From positions 11,003,501 through 11,067,500 of the forward strand of contig CATNEN010000003.1 of the NCBI GenBank assembly GCA_950097015.1: 64,000 nucleotides of DNA, in the 5' to 3' direction. How positions within the stretch are numbered: position 1 is the first letter of the stretch; the number at the start of each line of letters is the position of its first letter. Of the stretch, positions 57,601-64,000 are shown one piece after another. The position numbers were made by a program, and so were the translations under genes. A model generated the notes under the pieces. The model was not told the DNA's origin. It did no database searches and saw nothing but the letters and a program-made list of their open reading frames with translations. The stretch comes from Macrostomum hystrix (lineage: Eukaryota; Platyhelminthes; Macrostomidae).

Positions 57601-57960
57601 GTGGGAAGAATGGCGAGAGTGGGAAGAATGGCGAGAGTGGGAAGAATTGCGAGAGTGGGAAGAATGGCGAGAGTAAGAAGAATGGCGAGTGTGGGAAGAA
57701 TGGCTAGAGTAAGAAGAATGGCGAGAGTGGGAAGAATGGCGAGAGTGGGAAAGAATGACGAGAGTAGGAAAGAATGACGAGAGCGGGGAAAAATGGCAAG
57801 AGCGGGAAGGATGGCGATAGTGGGGAGAATGGCGAGAGTGAGGAAGAAAAGCGATAGGGGGGGAGAATGGCGAGAGTGGGAAGGATGGCGTGAGTGGGGA
57901 AGAAAAGCGAGATTGGGGAAGAATAGCTGGAGGGGAGAATAGCAATAGGGAGAAGGGAAA
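57601..57960. repeat. 18-bp purine-rich minisatellite, second segment, degenerating to the right
   Basis: It restarts the 18-mer (with the same TGCGAGAG, GTAAGAAG, GAGTGTGG variant order as 56470-56550, i.e. a duplicated block) and decays into irregular GGGGAGAATGGCGAGAG units. Confidence 0.85.
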
Positions 57961-58609
57961 AGTGCTTCTCAAACTTTTAAAACTTAAAGCCAGTTAAAGC
58001 AAGCTCATGCTTTTATAGCAAGACGTGGTAACTATCTTTCTGTTGAATTTATACTCAGCATCCTTGTTTGCAGTGCTCTGTCCTTAGCATTTTTCAAGTC
58101 ATCAGCATCCTTGTTCCAAATACTGGCTACAGAATTGGGTCTCGCGTCCTCAAAGCGCCTTTTTCGAGTAATTCCTACGCCTCCACAATAATAATAATTA
58201 TCTAAGAAGTCATTTCTGCTAGGCAAATCCCGCTTTAGTTATCATTTCTCCGTCTGCTTTATTACCAGCCTAAGTCCTGCCAGCCTAAACTCATAGCCTA
58301 ATACTTGACGAGTGTGTGACTTTGTGGATTCCGCAACAAGCTGCTCTAGGCCTGAGTTCAGTTCTACTCATCTCCGTCTCTCTGTCTCTCTCCTTCTGTG
58401 CGTGTGCCTGTCTGTCTCAGGTCATTGAATTTTTGCTGTTCTAACAACAAAGGGGCGTTTTTTCTCCCACCTCTATTTAGTTAGCTGCAGCCGAAACTAA
58501 TAGAAAAGTACATTTCAGTGACAGGGCCAGTGGAAAATAATGATGAAGTGAAATGATGGCGAGACAGGGGTATAGTAGCGATAGGGATAATGGCGAGAAA
58601 GGGAAGAAC

Positions 58610-58918
58610 TGATACGAAGAGAGGGGAATGGCGAGGGGAGAATGCTGAGAGGGAAGAATGCTGAGAGGGAAGAGTGGTGAGAGGGAAGAATGCTGAGAGG
58701 GAAGAGTGGTGAGAGGGAAGAGTGCTGAGAGGGAAGAGTGGTGAGAGGGAAGAATGCTGAGAGGGAAGAATGCTGAGAGGGAAGAGTGGTGAGAGGGAAG
58801 AGTGGTGAGAGGGAAGAGTGGTGAGAGGGAAGAGTGGTGAGAGGGAAGAGTGGTGAGAGGGAAGAATGCTGAGAGGGAAGAGTGGTGAGAGGGAAGAATG
58901 CTGAGAAGGAAGAATTGG
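58610..58918. repeat. 16-bp purine repeat (CTGAGAGGGAAGAATG), second locus
   Basis: About 19 copies alternating GGTGAGAGGGAAGAGT and GCTGAGAGGGAAGAAT. Same unit as 57125-57600, but separated from it by 650 bp of unique DNA. Confidence 0.95.
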
Positions 58919-59309
58919 CCCATCTCCCATAGACAGATAGGGCCTGTTGGCTTTTTCTAAAGCAGATTAAAACAAAAAACGCAAATGAATTTACATGTGT
59001 GTTGGCCAGACTGTAGGCACGCTGTTATTATATAGCTAGACAAATCGATGTTCTATAGAGATTCGACAATGCGAAAATTGCTTCGTGCAAAGGATTCTCA
59101 GAATGGAGAAACGGGATTAATGAGCTTTGAGCTTTGACTAAGCAAATGAAGACAATGATGTTTAGCTGGAATTCTTGAGGCTGCAGATGAAAACTGATGT
59201 ATTTATAGACTGAACACAATTGTGTTGACAACTCGCAGAGAGTAACTGGTTGTTAATAAGGTGTTAGTCAGTGCAGAAACGTTTTAGTGCAACTAATATA
59301 TCAAGTGAC

Positions 59310-61145
59310 GACATACCCAGACAGTGGGATTTTTAGGTGACAATCGGAAATTGAGGAGACAGTGGGATATTTGGAATACAGTAGGATATTTAAGAGACAG
59401 TGGGATATTTAGAATACAGTAGGATATTTAAGAGACAGTGGGATATTTAGAATACAGTAGGATATTTACGAGACAGTGGGATATTTAGTATACAGTAGGA
59501 TATTTAGGAGACAGTGGGATATTCAGGAGACAGTGGGATATTTTGGAGACAGTGGGATATTTACGAGACAGTGGGATATTTAGTATACAGTAGGATATTT
59601 AGGAGACAGTGGGATATTTTGGAGACAGTGGGATATTTAAGAGACAGTGGGATATTTAAGAGACAGTGGGATATTTAAGAGACGGTGGGGTATTTAGGAG
59701 ACAGTGGGTGTTCAGGAGACAGTGGGATATTTAAGAGACGGTGGGATATTTAGGAGACAGTGGGATATTCAGGAGACAGTGTGATATTTAAGAGACAGTG
59801 GTATATTTTGGAGACAGTGGGATATTTAAGAGACAGTGGGATATTCAGGAGACAGTGGGATATTTAGGAGACGGTGAGATATTTAGGAGACAGTGGGTGT
59901 TCAGGAGACAGTGGGATATTCAGGAGGCAGTGGGATATTTAAGAGACGGTGGGATATTTAGGAGTCAGTGGGATATTTAGGAGACAGTGGGATATTTAGG
60001 AGACAGTGGGATATTTAAGAGACGGTGGGATATTTAGGAGTCAGTGGGATATTTAGGAGACAGTGGGATGTTCAGGAGACAGTGGGATATTTTGGAGACA
60101 GTGGGATATTTAAGAGACAGTGGGATATTCAGGAGACAGTGGGATATTCAGGAGACAGTGGGATATTCAGGAGACAGTGGGATATTTAGGAGACAGTGGG
60201 ATATTTAGGAGACAGTGGGATATTCAGGAGACAGTGTGATATTTAAGAGACAGTGGGATATTTAGAATACAGTAGGATATTTAGGAGACAGTGGGATATT
60301 CAGGAGACAGTGGGATATTTAAGAGACAGTGGGATATTTAAGAGACGGTGGGATATTTAGGAGACAGTGGATGTTCAGGAGACAGTGGGATATTCAGGAG
60401 ACAGTGGGATATTTAAGAGACGGTGGGATATTTAGGAGACGGTGGGATATTAAGGAGACGGTGGGATATTTAGGAGTCAGTGGGATATTTAGGAGACAGT
60501 GGGATATTTAAGAGACGGTGGGATATTTAGGAGTCAGTGGGATATTTAGGAGACAGTGGGATATTCAGGAGACAGTGGGATATTTTGGAGACAGTGGGAT
60601 ATTTAAGAGACGGTGGGATATTTAGGAGACAGTAGATGTTCAGGAGACAGTGGGATATTCAGGAGACAGTGGGATATTTAAGAGACGGTGGGATATTTAG
60701 GAGACGGTGGGATATTTAGGAGACGGTGGGATATTTAGGAGACGGTGGGATATTTAAGAGACGGTGGGATATTTAGGAGACAGTGGGATATTTAGGAGAC
60801 AGTGGGATCTTTAAGAGACGGTGGGATATTCAGGAGACAGAGGGATATTTAAGAGACGGTGGGATATTTAGGAGACGGTGGGATATTTAGGAGACGGTGG
60901 GATATTTAGGAGACGGTGGGATATTCAGGAGACAGTGGGGTGTTCAGGAGACAGTGGGATATTTAGGAGACGGTGGGATATTTAAGAGACAGTGGGATAT
61001 TTAGGAGACGGTGGGATATTTAAGAGACAGTGGGATATTTAAGAGACGTTGGGATATTTAGGAGACAGTGGGTGTTCAGGAGACAGAGGGATATTTAAGA
61101 GACGGTGGGATATTTAGGAGACAGTGGGATATTTAGGAAACTGAA
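59310..61145. repeat. 19-bp minisatellite (GAGACAGTGGGATATTTAG), about 96 copies
   Basis: Variants AAGAGACGG, TCAGGAG, TTTTGGAG, AATACAGTAGG and the truncated GGTGTTCAGG recur in ordered strings, showing multi-unit duplication. The left edge is richer in AATACAGTAGG units, the right in GACGG units. Confidence 0.95.
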
Positions 61146-61679
61146 GAGGTAGTTTGGCCACGGGAGATTAGGATAGAGATTTTAAGTCCGTGCTGTTGTT
61201 AGTAGTTGGGATATATATATATACAGAGCTGTGGCAGAAGCAATTTAGAAAGTCACTAGATGACGGGAGACAGACAGGATAGCAAGCAGGCAATTTTGAA
61301 ATCGTCTCTAGGAGACTTCAATCGGAATGCAAGAATAGTATGCCGAAGCGGGGAGAGAAGTTAGAGTTATAGTAGAGTGCCGAAGCTCCTGAAGGAATAA
61401 CAAGTTAGTCTGGGCGGGCATGCGAGGGTTGAGTTAAATCATATGTAGCGACGGTCTTACCTCCTGTGACCCTTCATTTAGCCCTGCCTCGCCACTCCCT
61501 CCTATTCAAAACTATAATGGATGAGTTAGAAAGCTTCTTTGAAAAAACTAGTAATAAAAAAGTTCACATTGCCAAACTTTAGCTCTCCCTGACTGATTCA
61601 TTTTTTAAGCTGGCCATATGAGGAAAGGCTAAATGGAGAGATGAAATTATGAAATGTGAACGGCAATTGAGATTGAAAA

Positions 61680-62622
61680 TTAGATATTGCGAGATGAGGC
61701 AAGAGGGGAGAAAAAATTGGAGATGAGATTAGAGGAGATGAGATAAGGGGAGATGAGATTAGTGGCGCTGAGATAAGGGGAGATGAGATAATGGGAGATG
61801 AGATAAAGGGAGATGAGATAAGGGGCGCTGAGATAAGGGGAGATGAGATTAGGGGAGATGAGATAATGGGAGATGAGATAAAGGGAGATGAGATAAGGGG
61901 CGCTAAGATAAGGGGAGATGAGATTAGGGGCGCTGAGATAAGGGGAGATAAGATAATGGGAGATGAGATAAAGGGAGATGAGATAAGGGGAGATGAGATA
62001 AGGGGAGATGAGATAAAGGGAGATGAGATAAGGGGCGCTGAGATAAGGGGAGATGAGATAAGGAGAGATGAGATAATGGGAGATGAGATAATGGGAGATG
62101 AGATAATTGGAGATGAGATAATGGGAGATGAGATAATGGGAGATGAGATAAGGGGAGATGAGATAATGGGAGATGAGATAATGGGAGATAAGATAATGGG
62201 AGATGAGATAATGGAAGATGAGATAATGGGAGATGAGATAAGGGGAGATGAGATAATGGGAGATGAGATAATGGGAGATGAGATAAGGGGCGCTGAGATA
62301 AAGGGAGATGAGATAAGGGGCGCTGAGATAAAGGGAGATGAGATAAGGGGCGCTGAGATAAGGGGAGATGAGATAATGGGAGATGAGATAAAGGGAGATG
62401 AGATAAGGGGCGCTGAGATAAGGGGAGATGAGATAAGGGGAGATGAGATAAAGGGAGATGAGATAAGGGGCGCTGAGATAAGGGGAGATGAGATAAGGAG
62501 AGATGAGATAATGGGAGATGAGATAATTGGAGATGAGATAATGGGAGATGAGATAAGTGGAGAGAGGATAAGGGGAGATGAGATAATAAAATATGAGATA
62601 ACTAAAAACTGAGATAATGAGT
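61680..62622. repeat. 15-bp purine minisatellite (GAGATGAGATAATGG), about 62 copies
   Basis: Units alternate GATAATGG, GATAAGGG, GATAAAGG, and GCGCTGAGATAAGGG. The GCGCT variants form repeated strings (61765-61950, 62285-62480). Open in one frame as Gly-Asp-Glu-Ile-Arg/Met repeats. It ends 130 bp before exon 5. Confidence 0.95.
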
Positions 62623-62752
62623 TTAAAACAAGGTTAAAGGTACAGATGTCTGTACTCTAAAAAATTACAAGCCTAAAGTGCAAGTATATAAGATTCAGAG
62701 CAATCGAGTCCCAGTCTTCGCATCCTCAACTGCCGCTGCCTTTCTAACCCAG

Positions 62753-64000
62753 GATGACGTGAAGGCAGCCTCAGGCCTCAGCATGCACAGCCTGACCATG
62801 CAGTACTTCCTCAGCGAAACATCCCGCGAACTACTCGAAGACATCCTGGAAGAGAAGACCCTAACGGAGGTGGTTGCCAACGCGTTGCCGTGCGTAGTGC
62901 ATCCGCTGATCCTCATCCGGCTGCTGAATCATCGCCTGTTTTGCCGGCTGTACCGGGAGCGACAGAAGAAGAAGTCGCCGAAACTTGGCGGATGCTCGCC
63001 GGCAGCCGCAGCCGCCGCCGCCTCTGCGGCTGCCGCGGCGCACGCAGCTTCTGTCGTCGTGTCCGGAGCCGCCTCGGCGACATCCTCGGCGTCGACTGTC
63101 GGTCCGCCCGGAGCGATCGCTGCTTCGTCCAACGCGGCGGGTCCTGGCGGGCCGCAGATTCGCGTGGATCCACCGGAGGACCCGGTCTGTCCCTGGGAGA
63201 CGATGGACGCACCTCCGGGTCTGGCTGATCGACTGAATCATCGCGCCGAAGCTGCCGCGGCTGCAGCAGCCTCTCGTGGCGCCTCAACCGCAGCCGCCGT
63301 AGCCGAGAACGCCTTCGACGACTATGAAGACGAAGCCGAGGATGCCGAGTACCTGACGCTGATGGGTGCAAAGTCGGAGCGGCGACTATTTGGCCGTTGG
63401 GGCCGAACGTCTATCAGGAAAAGCTACGCGCCTCAACATCTGCCTGATCGCGAAGCCGAGAGCTGCGTGCCAAACTTCAACGAGGATGCCTGCGGCAGCG
63501 GCAGCCTTGGCGGAGGCGGCAGCGGCACTGGGTTATTAAACAGCGATCTGATAGCACTGCAGCGCGAGCTTGTCAACCTGCCGAGGGCTTCCCCGACTCC
63601 CATCGATCCGTCCAGCGGCGCATCGCCGATTCTTAGTCGAAGCAACTCGGTGCCGAATATGGCGGAGCCCCCGTCGCCGTCACCGTTGGTACATCAGCCC
63701 CAGCCTCAGGTGCAGCAGCTGAGAACGGCCGAGGCCTGTTTGAGCTCGCCGTGCCAGCCTGACAGTTCGATTCTCACTGCGCGTCACAGTCCCGCTGTGA
63801 ATTTCTACACCACCAACTCGCCTCCTGGTGACAGCCTGTGCTCCATTCATTCATCGGCTTCTTCGCTGCACGCGGCTGCCGCGGCGACGTCTGGAGCTGG
63901 TGCGTCGGTCACGCCAGCGACTGCGGAACCATCGCCCGGCTCCCTGCAGGACCAGTTCTGCTCGCAGCAGCAGCAGCAGGCACCATTGGTGTTCACTTTC
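62753..64000 (+). CDS. Armadillo-like protein, exon 5, partial at window edge
   Basis: The acceptor CTTTCTAACCCAG has a good pyrimidine tract; the exon is entered in phase 0 and stays open for 416 codons to the window edge. It begins DDVKAASGLSMHSLTMQYFL, then a helical RELLEDILEEKTLTEVVANA and CVVHPLILIRLLNHRLFCRL, a basic RERQKKK, a poly-Ala region (about 63000-63060) and a long Ser/Pro/Ala/Gly-rich tail with an acidic patch (DDYEDEAEDAEY) and several SP/TP sites. It looks like a folded helical core followed by a disordered tail. Ser/Pro motifs could be phosphorylation sites (inference). Confidence 0.85.

Larger units (their letters stand above)
54727..62752 (+). other. 8-kb intron made mostly of purine-rich arrays
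   Basis: From GTGAGT to CTAACCCAG. It contains the arrays at 54855, 57125, 57600, 58610, 59310 and 61680. The unique parts (57961-58609, 58916-59309, 61146-61679) hold only short unsupported frames. The sense strand is overwhelmingly purine. Confidence 0.8.

Noticed and set aside
54855-57960. G-quadruplex array
   Set aside because: GGG runs recur every 18 bp, but loops of about 15 bases are too long for a stable canonical quadruplex; R-loop potential is the more reasonable concern.
58032-58226. 64-codon minus-strand frame in the 8-kb intron
   Set aside because: Short, no recognised motif; could be a decayed retroelement piece but nothing visible supports that.

Overview
This is animal nuclear DNA, most likely from an invertebrate. 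The evidence is multi-exon genes with GT-AG introns, long CAG/glutamine tracts, tRNA-derived SINEs, a forkhead transcription factor of the FoxC class, and AT-rich intergenic DNA around GC-richer exons. A repeat-laden lophotrochozoan such as a flatworm is plausible, but I cannot fix the taxon from sequence alone. No bacterial operons, CRISPR arrays or complete autonomous transposons are visible.

The dominant feature is tandem repetition. By my rough tally about 35 separate arrays, with units of 4 to 55 bp, occupy about half of the 64 kb. Almost every array has its own unit. They fill intergenic DNA and most of the larger introns. Because many units are multiples of 3 bp or lack stops in all frames, they create long open frames on both strands that are not genes.

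Genes in order: (1) 1-1191, minus strand, two exons of an unrecognised protein running off the left edge; (2) 12313-14958, plus strand, a three-exon FoxC-type forkhead gene with four 12-18 residue polyglutamine tracts; (3) 36072-37849 plus a 73-nt exon at 46194-46266, plus strand, a protein with ankyrin-like repeats; (4) 49231-64000, plus strand, at least five exons of a large helical, probably armadillo-like protein running off the right edge. Exon phases allow genes 3 and 4 to be one transcription unit spanning 28 kb.

Mobile DNA: a tRNA-derived SINE family (here SINE-A, four copies), a second tRNA-like SINE family (SINE-B), a T-arm fragment amplified five times in FoxC intron 1, and a hAT-like non-autonomous element (19285-21364) whose interior is almost entirely a 16-bp minisatellite. 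Three arrays lie inside such elements, so mobile elements may be one source of new arrays here. Other notable structures are a ~468-bp tandem duplication that copies the 5' boundary of the ankyrin exon, a 21-bp intronic array in which most units juxtapose a 3' and a 5' splice-site-like motif, a foldback hairpin at an array boundary, and higher-order repeats inside three arrays.
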